DNA of 64,000 bases from Rosenbergiella gaditana (GCF_018494065.1 NZ_JABBFR010000004.1:62001-126000), one strand, 5' to 3'. Counted from the first letter of the stretch, positions 9,878 through 20,101 are shown. Notes: generated from the letters alone by a model not told the origin. Made by a program: numbers and translations.

Positions 9878-9912
9878 GGCGGCTCCCTTTTCGAGAGCCG
9901 CAGCATAGCAAA

Positions 9913-11289
9913 TTATTGTTTCGCTGAGTACAACGGCAGCCAGATAGTTAATCGTAAGCCACCCAGCGGACTGTCTTCTGCTTTAACATGCCCGTGGTGC
10001 TGTTGAATAATCGTGTCGACGATTGCCAAGCCAAGACCAGTTCCCCCGGAAGCACGGTCACGGGCTTCATCCGTTCGGTAGAAGGGACGGAATATTTGTT
10101 CACGATCTTGCGGATCAACCCCTGGCCCATCATCATCAACGTGTAAGGTTATCCCCGTTCTATCGACAGAAAAACTGATACTGATTGCTGAGTGAGAGTA
10201 GCGCAGCGCATTGCGGATGATATTCTCGACAGCACTTTCTAAAGCGTGTGGATTACCATACAAAGGCCAGGCTCCTGGCGGGTAAGGAATGTCCATCTTC
10301 TTACCCATTTGTTCAGCTTCAAAGCGTGCATCTTCAATCACGTCTTTCCATAAGTGATTGGCACGTAAAACTTCGCTAACTAAGGCATTTTTATGCTGAG
10401 TACGCGAAAGGTCGAGGAGATCATTGATCATTCCATCTAAGCGCTGTGCTTCAATTTCAATACGCTCTAATTCTTTACTTTCCCCAGCGCGACGGCGCAA
10501 CAATGCCGTAGAGAGTTGTAATCGTGTTAGAGGAGTACGTAACTCATGGCTGATATCTGACAGTAAACGATGTTGCCCTTTAATGAGACGCTCAAGTGCG
10601 CTCACCATCTGATTAAAGCTCGCACCGGCCGCTAAAAACTCTTGTGGGCCAGATTCAAGTTCTGGATGCTGACGAAGGTTACCACTAGCGACTTCATCGG
10701 CAGCATATTTGAGCTTACGCGCAGGTTTTGCGAGACTCCACGCTAACCATAGCAGTAAAGGAGTGCTGATTAACATGGTAACAAGTAGGAGCAACCAAGG
10801 CCGATCAAACAGTAAGTTAACGAAATCGAGCTGTGAACTACTGGCTGGACGGATCATATACAACTGATAATTATCTTCCCCATCCTCGATAGAGAAAGGG
10901 CCAGCCATCTCTTGCCGACCATATTTTTTCTTTTGAGGGTGATCGGCATTGTCTGACTGCCCGATAAAATTCCGAATAATTTGCATTTCATTATGGCGTG
11001 CACCAATGACTCGCCCCTCAGACGTGACCAGGAGTAGGTGCTGACCAGGAGGAGCCCACTTATCGATTGCTCGATAAAGACGTCGCCACCACATGAGGTC
11101 ATTGGGGGGATCTTGTCGTAACTCTGCCTCAATATGCTGCTCAACCATTGTCCCCTCACGATATTCGCTCGGGAGTAAAGAGGTCATTTGTCGTGAGTCG
11201 AGTTTGGGAACCATAAGGACGAGCATTAGCACAAGGGCCAACGTTAACCAGAAAATCGCAAATATACGGGTAGTCAGACTGGCAATCAT
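9913..11289 (-). CDS. cpxA: envelope stress sensor histidine kinase CpxA
   Basis: Inner-membrane sensor kinase/phosphatase of the Cpx response to misfolded periplasmic and inner-membrane proteins. 458 residues: membrane segment (about 8-28), periplasmic sensor domain, second membrane segment (about 165-185), HAMP, then the H-box [13 protein letters not shown] with the phospho-accepting His, N-box [10 protein letters not shown], and ATP-lid motifs DDDGPGVDP and [10 protein letters not shown]. Its start overlaps the cpxR stop by 4 bases (ATGA), so the two are translationally coupled. Confidence 0.96.
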   Translation of the reverse strand: MIASLTTRIFAIFWLTLALVLMLVLMVPKLDSRQMTSLLPSEYREGTMVEQHIEAELRQDPPNDLMWWRRLYRAIDKWAPPGQHLLLVTSEGRVIGARHNEMQIIRNFIGQSDNADHPQKKKYGRQEMAGPFSIEDGEDNYQLYMIRPASSSQLDFVNLLFDRPWLLLLVTMLISTPLLLWLAWSLAKPARKLKYAADEVASGNLRQHPELESGPQEFLAAGASFNQMVSALERLIKGQHRLLSDISHELRTPLTRLQLSTALLRRRAGESKELERIEIEAQRLDGMINDLLDLSRTQHKNALVSEVLRANHLWKDVIEDARFEAEQMGKKMDIPYPPGAWPLYGNPHALESAVENIIRNALRYSHSAISISFSVDRTGITLHVDDDGPGVDPQDREQIFRPFYRTDEARDRASGGTGLGLAIVDTIIQQHHGHVKAEDSPLGGLRLTIWLPLYSAKQ

Positions 11290-11984
11290 GTTGCGGAGAC
11301 CATTAAATAGCCACGGCCTCGGAGAGTCTTAAACCATGGGTGCCCATCACGTCGTTCAGGTAGCTTTCTACGTAGATTGGAGATATGCATATCGATGGCA
11401 CGGTCAAAAGGCGTTAAGCGTTTACCAAGCACTTCTTGGCTAAGATGTTCGCGAGAAACGACTTGACCTAAATGTTGCGCTAGTAGGTAGAGTAATGTGA
11501 ATTCGGTGCCGGTTAATTCCAGCGACTCATTATCAAAACTCGCCTCTTGGCGGCCAGGATTCAGACGCAATTCATCCACTTTGAGGGTAGGGGAATTATT
11601 TTCTTGAACTTGTTGCTGCTCACTCCAATTTGAACGACGCAATATGGCTCGAATTCGAGCGACTAATTCACGGTCGTTAAAGGGTTTTGGTAGGTAGTCA
11701 TCGGCCCCAAGCTCTAATCCAAGAACGCGATCGAGTTCGCTACCCCTAGCCGTAAGCATAATGACCGGCGTCTGATGTTGTTGGCGTAGCTCTTTTAGCG
11801 TATCAAGGCCATTTTTCTTAGGCATCATGACGTCCAAAAGTAAGAGATCGATGCTGCTGTCCATCAACGATAATGCTTGCTCGCCATCACCCGCGACGGT
11901 TACATCAAAACCTTCCATTTCTAGTAGTTCTTTTAACAGTGAAGTCAGTTCACGGTCATCATCAACGAGTAAAATTTTATTCAT
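11286..11984 (-). CDS. cpxR: response regulator CpxR
   Basis: OmpR-family regulator phosphorylated by CpxA. 232 residues: receiver domain with phospho-accepting Asp in LLLLDVMMPKKNG (about residue 51), conserved Thr in MLTARG and Lys in YLPKPF, then a winged-helix DNA-binding domain ending LRGRGYLM. A perfect CpxR box lies 56 bases upstream, so autoregulation is expected. Divergent from cpxP. Confidence 0.97.
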   Translation of the reverse strand: MNKILLVDDDRELTSLLKELLEMEGFDVTVAGDGEQALSLMDSSIDLLLLDVMMPKKNGLDTLKELRQQHQTPVIMLTARGSELDRVLGLELGADDYLPKPFNDRELVARIRAILRRSNWSEQQQVQENNSPTLKVDELRLNPGRQEASFDNESLELTGTEFTLLYLLAQHLGQVVSREHLSQEVLGKRLTPFDRAIDMHISNLRRKLPERRDGHPWFKTLRGRGYLMVSAT

Positions 11985-12039
11985 GTTCTCTCCTCTTCGG
12001 CAGCAAAAATACCTTGTTCCATAGTAACGTGTTTATCAC

Positions 12040-12054
12040 TTTACTTAGTTTTAC
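12040..12054 (-). promoter_or_regulatory. CpxR box in the cpxR/cpxP divergent promoter
   Basis: On the minus strand the sequence reads GTAAA-ACTAA-GTAAA, an exact match to the GTAAA-N5-GTAAA CpxR consensus. It lies between the divergent starts of cpxR and cpxP and could serve both. Confidence 0.85.
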
Positions 12055-12135
12055 ACCCCCTGACGGATATTTGCAGCAACTCGCCTAGACTACCCCCCAA
12101 TGCTTCAAACAACAACTGCTACGAGGAACAGTGAA

Positions 12136-12600
12136 ATGCGTCATTTATGTGCTCTCGCGATATCCTCTTTATTGATTGTTCCTATGGGATATGCCCAAAC
12201 CTTAGAAACACCACTTAAAGACAAGATTAACCAGCCTTGCACAGTGAACGACAGCCTTACACAACGAATCCAATCACATATGTTTGATGGTATCGAACTT
12301 AGTGAATCGCAGCGGCAAAGAATGCGAGATTTGACGGACCAGTTCCGTTTTCGTCACTCAATCACGGATATCGCTGATATGAAAGCGATGCAAAAGCTAA
12401 CGTTATCTCCTGATTTTGATGAGGTAGCAGTCCGTAACCAAGCGCAAAAAATAGCTGATCAGCAAGTAAAATTTCAAGTTGAGATGGCCCATGTACGTAA
12501 CCAAGTTTACGGATTATTAACGCCAAGTCAGAAAAAGAAAGTTCAACAGAATTATGAATATCGTATTGATAAATTATGCGATATCAAAGAATTACAGTAA
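12136..12600 (+). CDS. cpxP: periplasmic Cpx inhibitor CpxP
   Basis: Periplasmic adaptor that dampens CpxA signalling and delivers misfolded proteins to DegP. Start ATG 12136 with AGGA upstream gives 154 residues with a signal peptide ending MGYAQ; the longer reading from 12100 would disrupt it. Two LTxxQ-type motifs are visible as LSESQRQRM and LTPSQKKKV, flanking alpha-helical segments. It is strongly Cpx-controlled, and its 3' untranslated region yields the CpxQ sRNA. Confidence 0.93.
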   Translation: MRHLCALAISSLLIVPMGYAQTLETPLKDKINQPCTVNDSLTQRIQSHMFDGIELSESQRQRMRDLTDQFRFRHSITDIADMKAMQKLTLSPDFDEVAVRNQAQKIADQQVKFQVEMAHVRNQVYGLLTPSQKKKVQQNYEYRIDKLCDIKELQ

Positions 12601-12646
12601 TTACCCTGTGTTAGCTGTATGGTAGTACCAGTAGTAAGTCATACCA

Positions 12647-12703
12647 TTTTCCTTGCCATAGACACCATCCCTGTCTTCCCCCGCATGATGCGGGGTTTTT
12701 TTT
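12647..12703 (+). ncRNA. cpxQ: CpxQ sRNA from the cpxP 3' UTR
   Basis: The stretch begins TTTTCCTTGCCATAGACACC and ends in the hairpin CCCCGCATGATGCGGGG plus eight T. This matches my recollection of the Salmonella/E. coli CpxQ sequence, an Hfq-binding sRNA of about 58 nt cut by RNase E from cpxP mRNA that represses envelope-protein mRNAs. Both seed regions appear intact. The hairpin is also the cpxP terminator. The last 44 bases or so are duplicated at 15281-15324 by a mobile element. Confidence 0.85.
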
Positions 12704-12706
12704 ATC
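12663..12706 (+). repeat. attL: left 44-bp direct repeat
   Basis: The 44 bases from CACCATCC to TTTTATC are identical to 15281-15324. They cover the CpxQ hairpin terminator and part of its seed region. This copy is joined to the CpxQ 5' part, so integration left the sRNA and its terminator whole. Confidence 0.85.
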
Positions 12707-12788
12707 AGGAACTTAGAAAAAATCCCTTATAAATCAATCCTCCTTGCAACAGGCATAAGCAGCTACAAGAAGGATATAGCGTTACGGG

Positions 12789-12808
12789 TGTAGACAAGAT
12801 GTAGACAA
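12789..12808 (+). repeat. integrase arm-type sites, left
   Basis: Two direct copies of TGTAGACAA spaced 11 bases apart, between attL and the int stop codon. P2 integrase arm sites are TGTGGACA-like, so these are likely arm-binding sites. A related pair occurs at 15211-15230. Confidence 0.6.
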
Positions 12809-12813
12809 CATTG

Positions 12814-13185
12814 TCACACCGCCAGCCCACCGCCGAGAGGGTTTAACGCTACTGCGTTTTGCAGGTAATCAGGCGCAAGGTGCGCATAGGCCATCGTCTG
12901 CTGAATGCTCGCGTGTCCAAGAATCTGCTGCAGCGCAATAATATTGCCCCCGTTCATCATGAACCAGCTTGCGAACGTATGCCGAAGTACAAGCGTGGCC
13001 TGCCCGCGTGGTAAATCGGGCTTAACCTGTTTGAGTCGTTCGCAGAAGTTTTTATAATCAACTTTGAACAGTGACCCGGTGTCGCTGGCCTTAATTTCTT
13101 TCTCCAGTTCTTCCGATATCGGAACGGTGCGTTTTTTCCCGTTTTTGGTCTTAAGGAATTTCGCACGCTGGTGATTTAGCAGAGC
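12814..13185 (-). pseudogene. int: P2-type tyrosine integrase, C-terminal fragment
   Basis: Reading the minus strand from about 13185 to the TGA at 12814-12816 gives roughly 120 residues of a phage tyrosine recombinase: KTKNGKKRTVPIS, then the catalytic block LRHTFASWFMMNGGNI, ILGHASIQQTMAYAHL with the final nucleophile Tyr, and the typical ALNPL end. The N-terminal arm-binding domain, core-binding domain and first catalytic Arg are absent; the frame runs into tail-gene sequence of the opposite strand near 13180-13195. The recombinase should be inactive. Confidence 0.85.
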
Positions 13186-13188
13186 GGC

Positions 13189-13290
13189 GAAGAGCCGGGA
13201 ACATTCAAGCTTGAAATCGGTATTCAGGAGCAGGGGATTACGGATGAAACCTATCTTGAGATTGAGCGCCTCATTGACGACGCCAAGCCG
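13189..13290 (+). pseudogene. fragment of a phage tail/baseplate protein
   Basis: A short open stretch reads GTFKLEIGIQEQGITDETY then EIERLIDDAKP. This looks like the C-terminal end of phage tail proteins of the YmfQ/gpI type, which finish with a repeat of this kind and a K-P motif. It has no start and runs straight into the next fragment. Assignment is by pattern only. Confidence 0.4.
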
Positions 13291-13315
13291 CCACCTGACT
13301 GGCCTGTCTCTTTCT

Positions 13316-13588
13316 CTTCAGTCGCAGGGCTATATCGAAGCCGGGGCGGGATGTTATATCGGCGAACCAACACCGGAGGAGTTAATTGCCGCAGCAGAGG
13401 TTGAAAAGTCCGCATTGAACACGGCGGCTAACGCTGTGATGGCACCAATTCAGGATGGGGTAGATTTAGACATCGCGACAGATGAGGAATCAAAGCGTTA
13501 TACCGAATGGCGCAGATACCGGGTGTTACTGAGTCGCGTAAATATAGCAACCGCGCCGGATATCACCTTGCCGTATAAGCCGGAATAA
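13316..13588 (+). pseudogene. tail-fibre assembly protein, C-terminal fragment
   Basis: The last 90 residues carry EPTPEELIAAAEVEKSALN, then APIQDGVDLDIATDEE and YRVLLSRVNIATAPDI. This is the characteristic C-terminal region of phage tail-fibre assembly (Tfa) chaperones. The upstream part of the same frame (13211-13315) is read out of frame through the previous fragment, so the N-terminal half of the gene is missing. Confidence 0.75.
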
Positions 13589-13702
13589 GTTTATATGCCG
13601 GCTCGTATGGCTGATTTTAACCATGCTGGGTATGTGTATTGAGTACGGTCATGCTTAACGCTGCTGCAGCACTATCAGTTATAGCTGTGTGTTACGGAAG
13701 AT

Positions 13703-13724
13703 AAAGCGGGCATTTGCCCGCTTT
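13703..13724 (+). terminator. hairpin after the tail-fibre fragment
   Basis: Stem AAAGCGGGCA / TGCCCGCTTT with a small loop, about 115 bases past the tfa fragment; the following T-run is weak. Probably the terminator of the original phage tail operon. Confidence 0.5.
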
Positions 13725-13739
13725 AGTTGTCACCCCTAA

Positions 13740-13760
13740 ACCACCTCCTAGGGAGGTGGT
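13740..13760. terminator. hairpin downstream of the putative immunity gene
   Basis: ACCACCTCC / GGAGGTGGT stem with a T-rich plus-strand tail (GATTGATTTTTT). It lies 43 bases past the end of the minus-strand pair and could serve either strand. Confidence 0.5.
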
Positions 13761-13802
13761 GATTGATTTTTTATGTTTTGCTGAGTCTATTACAAGTTAC
13801 GA

Positions 13803-14222
13803 TTAGTTAGACAAGATGGACTCAATGCCACGAATGAGTCCAGGGAAATAGGACTGGTCTATCGCTATCCCGCCTTTGAGCATCCAACCTTCATCTTCAT
13901 GCGGGCTGGCTGTGAAGTTAAAGCCGATAAAATCAGCGCCTTCCACCTGCCGCACTTCACATGTAAATGTCTCTATTCTTGGTACGAATGATTCTGGAGG
14001 CGTTTCGATATTCTGCTCGATATTTTCGTGAAAACGCTCAAGCATATCCCGGAGGTTTTTAAGATCAAACAGCGTTAACTCACACTGGCATTGTAATTTT
14101 ATGCAAGATTCCTCGATTTCCAGCCAGCATATAATTAAATCCAGTCGACGATCTTCAGGTTCTTCCAGCCTTTCGATGAAAGAAAGGCGAAATAGGGCGC
14201 TTTCGTTCATAATCTCAAACAT
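13803..14222 (-). CDS. putative immunity protein
   Basis: I do not recognise a named family. 139 residues, acidic and soluble, with no signal peptide or membrane segment; Glu/Asp-rich helical part (about 15-85), then a beta-rich end (FIGFNFTASPHEDEGWML). Its ATG overlaps the stop codon of the upstream gene by one base (TAATG), so the two are translationally coupled. Small acidic proteins directly downstream of a basic putative toxin are commonly immunity proteins; that role is inferred from order, size and charge only. A second possible start is at 14210. Confidence 0.6.
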   Translation of the reverse strand: MFEIMNESALFRLSFIERLEEPEDRRLDLIICWLEIEESCIKLQCQCELTLFDLKNLRDMLERFHENIEQNIETPPESFVPRIETFTCEVRQVEGADFIGFNFTASPHEDEGWMLKGGIAIDQSYFPGLIRGIESILSN

Positions 14223-14914
14223 TATTGGATCGCCTTTATATGAAAATGCATGATGGTCCAGTCACGTTCTCTTACGATGACGTGCAGAGTATATTTATTT
14301 GGCGAATAAACGATCGCGTTTCCTACTGTTTTTTTGGTCAGCCGAGTCATACCGATTAGGTATTCGAATTGCCCGGCTACCTTGTCTGGATCAGGCCTCC
14401 GCCTTCCAAACCTGATCGCTTTTTCGATAATATGAACGGGGATATACCTACCAGGATCAGCCATGCGTGCGGCTGTTGTTCGGGTGAACTTCAGGTTTAC
14501 TGCTGACAGTCCTGATTTCAAACGCCCCCTCAGCACATTGAGTGTCGCTCCGCTCAATGCAGCCTTTATCCGGTTACTGGTCGCAGCTTCAAACAGCGAA
14601 ACTCCAGTGCGAAATAGCCGAAAAGCACCAAACAGAAATAAAGCTATATCAGTAGGATCAATCAGAGGCGTTTCTATAGGTGCCTCTTCCAACATAGCGA
14701 ATCGTCCATCAGCATCATAAATTTGCCACAGACCAGGGGCCTGAGCCACAGAGTAGCCAATGCAAATACCTGTTTGATCTTCAACTATGGGTTGGGCGTT
14801 ACGTGGAAGCTGATGATATGGTGTGATTGCAAAATATTCGCCTTGCGGCAGTACCGTTCTGAAATTGTAGTACTGACCTGGCTCGTTCAGGTCCATCTGA
14901 TTAAAAGCTACCAT
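14222..14914 (-). CDS. putative polymorphic-toxin-like protein
   Basis: 230 residues, not recognised as a named family. The N-terminal part (1-80) has no signal peptide and ends PLIDPTDIALFLFGAFRLF, a Pro-Ile-Asp-Pro plus hydrophobic helix often seen ahead of toxin domains in secreted effectors. The C-terminal 90 residues are basic: ADPGRYIPVHIIEKAIRFG, RRRPDPDKVAGQFEYL, and an end with TLHVIVRERDWTIMHFH. Paired His, Arg and strand-rich composition resemble compact RNase-type toxin domains. The gene is intact within an otherwise decayed phage remnant and coupled to a likely immunity gene. Alternatives: a phage moron or defence protein. Confidence 0.6.
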   Translation of the reverse strand: MVAFNQMDLNEPGQYYNFRTVLPQGEYFAITPYHQLPRNAQPIVEDQTGICIGYSVAQAPGLWQIYDADGRFAMLEEAPIETPLIDPTDIALFLFGAFRLFRTGVSLFEAATSNRIKAALSGATLNVLRGRLKSGLSAVNLKFTRTTAARMADPGRYIPVHIIEKAIRFGRRRPDPDKVAGQFEYLIGMTRLTKKTVGNAIVYSPNKYTLHVIVRERDWTIMHFHIKAIQ

Positions 14915-14982
14915 TACTAAATCCTGTGTAGTGATATCCTGAAAGTATTAAATACCACTCACCTTGTAATGGCAACCTGTCG

Positions 14983-15120
14983 TCATAAAGGACCTGACAG
15001 CGTATTACGGGCAGAATTATAGGCAGTGGTTGCTTTATTCTTCAGCCCTGAAAGCAGGTCGCCAATACTCCTATAGCTTGTTACTCCTTTAAAAAAAAGG
15101 TTATCAGAGAAGTCGTCCAT
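14983..15120 (-). CDS. small ORF upstream of the toxin-like gene
   Basis: ATG 15120 to TGA 14983 encodes 45 residues starting MDDFSDNLFFKGVTSYRSIG and ending NTLSGPL. The frame is open about 30 bases further upstream (RLAKLLSSIL before the Met), so it may be the C-terminal scrap of a longer protein. No strong RBS is visible. It lies 69 bases before the toxin-like gene on the same strand. No function is proposed. Confidence 0.3.
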   Translation of the reverse strand: MDDFSDNLFFKGVTSYRSIGDLLSGLKNKATTAYNSARNTLSGPL

Positions 15121-15210
15121 CAGGATAGATGACAAGAGTTTGGCTAGACGTTAGTTTTTATACCAAAGTAAGGGATGAGCTGAGCGTTAAGCCCAGCCTT
15201 GTGATCGAAG

Positions 15211-15230
15211 TGTAGTCAACATGTAGACGA
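15211..15230 (+). repeat. integrase arm-type sites, right
   Basis: TGTAGTCAA and TGTAGACGA in tandem, 11 bases apart; 17 of 20 bases match the left pair at 12789-12808 in the same orientation. They lie 50 bases inside attR. Confidence 0.5.
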
Positions 15231-15280
15231 AGATTATAATAAATCCTTTATATTCCATTGTGTTACAGACTGGATTTCTT

Positions 15281-15324
15281 CACCATCCCTGTCTTCCCCC
15301 GCATGATGCGGGGTTTTTTTTATC
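15281..15324 (+). repeat. attR: right 44-bp direct repeat
   Basis: Exact copy of 12663-12706 including the hairpin and eight-T run, but without the CpxQ 5' half. The host sequence continues from here into the pstS promoter region. It still makes a functional-looking terminator upstream of pst. Confidence 0.85.
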
Positions 15325-15470
15325 CAGTTAATGTGGTCTCTCGATTTTAGCCTTCGTGGAGTACTCTTATTGTGGAGAATTACTCCCTCTAATATATGTA
15401 TTCTGAACCGATATCCTATTCATTACGATATATATTCGAAATTACCCCTCAATACTCTCATAAAAGATGA

Positions 15471-15526
15471 CTGTAATATTTCTGTCATAAAAGTGACATC
15501 TACGTGTCATTCAATGGGCCTAATGT
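15471..15526 (+). promoter_or_regulatory. double Pho box and -10 of pstS
   Basis: Four 7-base repeats spaced exactly 11 bases apart: CTGTAAT (15471), CTGTCAT (15482), GTGACAT (15493), GTGTCAT (15504). This is two tandem Pho boxes. A -10-like TAATGT follows at 15521-15526, placing the last repeat over the -35 region as in PhoB-activated promoters. Confidence 0.85.
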
Positions 15527-15575
15527 AGCGGCAACACACCTTAGGTTGTAATTGAATCGGTCTTTTGGAGAGAGT

Positions 15576-16619
15576 ATGAAATTAAAGCGTAAGATGGCAA
15601 CTCACCTCACAGCAGTGACCCTAGCACTGACTACCTTTTCGGCTTTTGCCGCGACAGACCTTACTGGCGCTGGTGGTACTTTCCCTGCACCAGTGTATTC
15701 TCGTTGGGCGGCCGATTACTATAAGGCTAATGGTAGTAAAGTGAACTACCAAGGAATTGGCTCATCGGGAGGGGTTAAACAGATAATCGCAAAAACCGTC
15801 GATTTTGGCGCGTCTGATGCACCAATGAGCGCTGCCGACTTAGAGAAAAATGGCCTTTTTCAATTTCCAACTGTTATTGGTGGTGTAGTACTCGGCGTCA
15901 ACCTACCAGGTATTAAATCGGGTCAACTGATTTTAGATGGTAAAACAACAGGTGATATTTACTTAGGTAAAATCACTCGCTGGAACGATCCTGAGATTGC
16001 AGCATTAAACCCAGACTTAAAACTGCCCGCGACGAATATTAACGTCGTTCGTCGTGCAGACGGCTCAGGTACCTCTTTTGTGTTCACTAGTTACTTAGCA
16101 AAAGTTAACCAAGAGTGGAATAGCAAGATTGGTAAAGGGAATACCGTTAATTGGCCAATCGGTCTGGGGGGCAAAGGTAATGATGGTGTGGCAGCCTTTG
16201 TACAACGTTTGCCCGGCTCTATTGGTTATGTTGAGTATGCTTATGCTAAACAAAATAACCTTACCTATACCAAATTAGTCGATGCTGCAGGAAAAGCGAT
16301 TAGCCCGAACGAGCAATCGTTCAGCGATGCAGCGAAAGGTGCGAATTGGCAGCAAAGTTTTGCACAAGATCTAACCTATCAAGCAGGAGATAATGCTTGG
16401 CCAATTTCATCAACCACTTACGTTTTGGTTTACAAAAAACCAGCGAACGCTGATAAAGCTAAAGCTATCTTGCAGTTTTTTGATTATGGTTACCAACAAG
16501 GTTCGAAAACCGCTAATAGCTTGGATTACGCAGCACTGCCTGAATCGGTGGTAACGTTAGTGCGTGATGCATGGAAAAAGAATATTACGACTGAGGCAGG
16601 AAAGGCAATTTATCCTTAA
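15576..16619 (+). CDS. pstS: periplasmic phosphate-binding protein PstS
   Basis: High-affinity phosphate receptor of the Pst ABC importer. Start ATG 15576 with GGAGAG upstream gives 347 residues; the longer frame from 15552 is not needed. Signal peptide of about 25 residues ends FSAFAATD. Phosphate-binding motifs include [34 protein letters not shown] and SSTTYVL. First gene of pstSCAB-phoU behind a double Pho box. Confidence 0.97.
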   Translation: MKLKRKMATHLTAVTLALTTFSAFAATDLTGAGGTFPAPVYSRWAADYYKANGSKVNYQGIGSSGGVKQIIAKTVDFGASDAPMSAADLEKNGLFQFPTVIGGVVLGVNLPGIKSGQLILDGKTTGDIYLGKITRWNDPEIAALNPDLKLPATNINVVRRADGSGTSFVFTSYLAKVNQEWNSKIGKGNTVNWPIGLGGKGNDGVAAFVQRLPGSIGYVEYAYAKQNNLTYTKLVDAAGKAISPNEQSFSDAAKGANWQQSFAQDLTYQAGDNAWPISSTTYVLVYKKPANADKAKAILQFFDYGYQQGSKTANSLDYAALPESVVTLVRDAWKKNITTEAGKAIYP

Positions 16620-16647
16620 TTCTCGTCACGCTACACTTATTCATTTT

Positions 16648-16667
16648 CAGGGCAGCTTGCTGCCCTG
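16648..16667 (+). terminator. intercistronic hairpin pstS-pstC
   Basis: Perfect 9-bp stem CAGGGCAGC / GCTGCCCTG with a two-base loop and no T-run. Such hairpins commonly stabilise the upstream mRNA or reduce read-through, consistent with more PstS than membrane subunits. Confidence 0.6.
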
Positions 16668-16690
16668 TCATCTATCTACTTGAGAATGTT

Positions 16691-17649
16691 ATGGCACAAC
16701 ACCGGTCGTCCTTTAAGGCTCCCAGTAAATACGGCGATGTGATATTTAGCCTGCTAGTGAAAGTCGCCGCCTTAATTGTCCTCCTTATGCTAGGTGGTAT
16801 AATTCTTTCCTTGATTATTTCATCATGGCCCAGCATCCATCAGTTTGGTTTTTCATTTTTATGGACCAAAACTTGGGATGCACCGAACGAGCAATTTGGT
16901 GCATTAGTCCCCATCTACGGCACGTTAGTCACCTCAGCGATAGCATTACTCATTGCCGTGCCGGTCAGCTTTGGGATTGCGTTGTTTCTTACTGAACTTT
17001 CACCTACATGGTTAAGACGACCACTCGGTACGGCCATTGAGCTACTGGCAGCGATTCCCAGTATTGTCTATGGCATGTGGGGATTATTTGTGTTCGCGCC
17101 GTTATTTGCAGAATATTTCCAAACGCCAGTCGGCGACTTACTCTCAAGTATTCCTATCTTAGGGAGCTTATTTTCTGGACCAGCATTTGGTATTGGGCTA
17201 TTAGCGGCCGGTATTATTTTAGCCGTCATGATCATCCCTTACATTGCTTCTGTGATGCGTGATGTATTTGAACAGACACCCGTTATGATGAAAGAGTCTG
17301 CTTATGGTATTGGGTGTACTACTTGGGAAGTGATTTGGCGGATTGTCTTACCTTTTACTAAGAATGGAGTTATCGGTGGTGTGATGTTAGGCCTTGGCCG
17401 TGCATTAGGCGAAACGATGGCCGTTACCTTTATTATTGGTAATACTTATCAGCTCGATAGCGCATCACTCTATATGCCAGGTAATAGCATCACCTCTGCT
17501 TTGGCAAATGAATTTGCTGAGGCGGGATCTGGCCTACATATTTCTGCATTGATGGAGCTTGGCTTAATTCTCTTCGTCATCACATTTATCGTGTTAGCGA
17601 TTTCGCGCTTTATGGTTATGCGCCTTACTAAAAAAGAAGGGGCACGCGG

Positions 17650-17653
<4 letters not shown>
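16691..17653 (+). CDS. pstC: phosphate ABC transporter permease PstC
   Basis: One of two membrane subunits of the phosphate importer. 320 residues with six predicted helices and the EAA loop (about 200-225: [20 protein letters not shown], contacting PstB). Its stop overlaps the pstA start by 4 bases (ATGA). Confidence 0.96.
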
Positions 17654-19334
<1,681 letters not shown>

Positions 19335-19384
19335 TATCGAGAGCGTAAACCTTAATTAATCTATTTCAGTGCGTGGAGAGTGAT

Positions 19385-20101
19385 ATGGATACTTTGAATC
19401 TTAATAAACATATTTCGGCCCAGTTCAATGCCGAACTTGAGCACATCCGAACTCAAGTGATGATTATGGGCGGGTTGGTTGAACAACAGCTCACCGATGC
19501 GATTACCGCATTACATAACATGGACAGTGAGTTAGCACGTCGAGTGATTGCCGACGACCAAAAAGTGAATCGCATGGAAGTGGAGATCGATGAACACTGC
19601 GTTAAAATTATCGCGAAAAGGCAACCCACAGCCAGTGATTTACGTCTGGTTATGGCCATTACCAAAACGATTTCTGAACTTGAACGTATTGGAGATGTGG
19701 CTGAAAAAATCAGCCGTACAGCCTTAGAGAAGTTTAGCCAACAGCATCAACCGTTATTAATTAGTTTGGAGTCTTTTGGGCAGCACTCCGTTGAGATGTT
19801 GCATGAGGTACTGGATGCCTTCGCTCGTATGGATCTAGAGGCCGCGATTGATATTTATCGAGCGGATAAGAAGCTGGATCAAGAGTACGAAGGGATCATA
19901 CGTCAGCTAATGACCTATATGATGGAGGATCCTCGAACTATTCCTAATGTGTTAACCGCCTTATTCTGTGCTCGCTCGATTGAGCGAATAGGCGATCGTT
20001 GCCAAAATATTTGTGAAATTATTTTTTACTTTGTTAAAGGGCAAGATATTCGTCATCTTGATGGTGATAAGTTAGAAAAATTCCTTACAAAAAATAATTA
20101 A
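19385..20101 (+). CDS. phoU: phosphate signalling protein PhoU
   Basis: Peripheral regulator that links Pst to the PhoR kinase and represses the Pho regulon when phosphate is plentiful. 238 residues from ATG 19385 (RBS GGAGAG); two tandem three-helix PhoU repeats, each with an acidic metal-cluster motif ([12 protein letters not shown] and [12 protein letters not shown]). Last gene of the operon. Confidence 0.96.
   Translation: MDTLNLNKHISAQFNAELEHIRTQVMIMGGLVEQQLTDAITALHNMDSELARRVIADDQKVNRMEVEIDEHCVKIIAKRQPTASDLRLVMAITKTISELERIGDVAEKISRTALEKFSQQHQPLLISLESFGQHSVEMLHEVLDAFARMDLEAAIDIYRADKKLDQEYEGIIRQLMTYMMEDPRTIPNVLTALFCARSIERIGDRCQNICEIIFYFVKGQDIRHLDGDKLEKFLTKNN

Larger units (their letters stand above)
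12663..15324. mobile_element. decayed P2-like integrated element in the CpxQ 3' end
   Basis: A 2.66-kb island bounded by perfect 44-bp direct repeats (12663-12706 and 15281-15324). Inside are, in order: Int arm-type repeats, the 3' part of a P2-type tyrosine integrase ending 108 bases from the left repeat, a scrap of a tail/baseplate gene, the C-terminal part of a tail-fibre assembly gene, an intact two-gene toxin/immunity-like pair, and a second set of arm-type repeats near the right end. In P2-like phages int also ends next to attP. The fragment set suggests large internal deletions with selective retention of the pair. Confidence 0.8.

Noticed and set aside
12957..13166. 69-residue minus-strand frame in the integrase region
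   Set aside because: Out of frame with the clear integrase reading that ends at 12814.
15331..15528. 65-residue plus-strand frame over the pstS promoter
   Set aside because: It covers the double Pho box and has no RBS or likeness.
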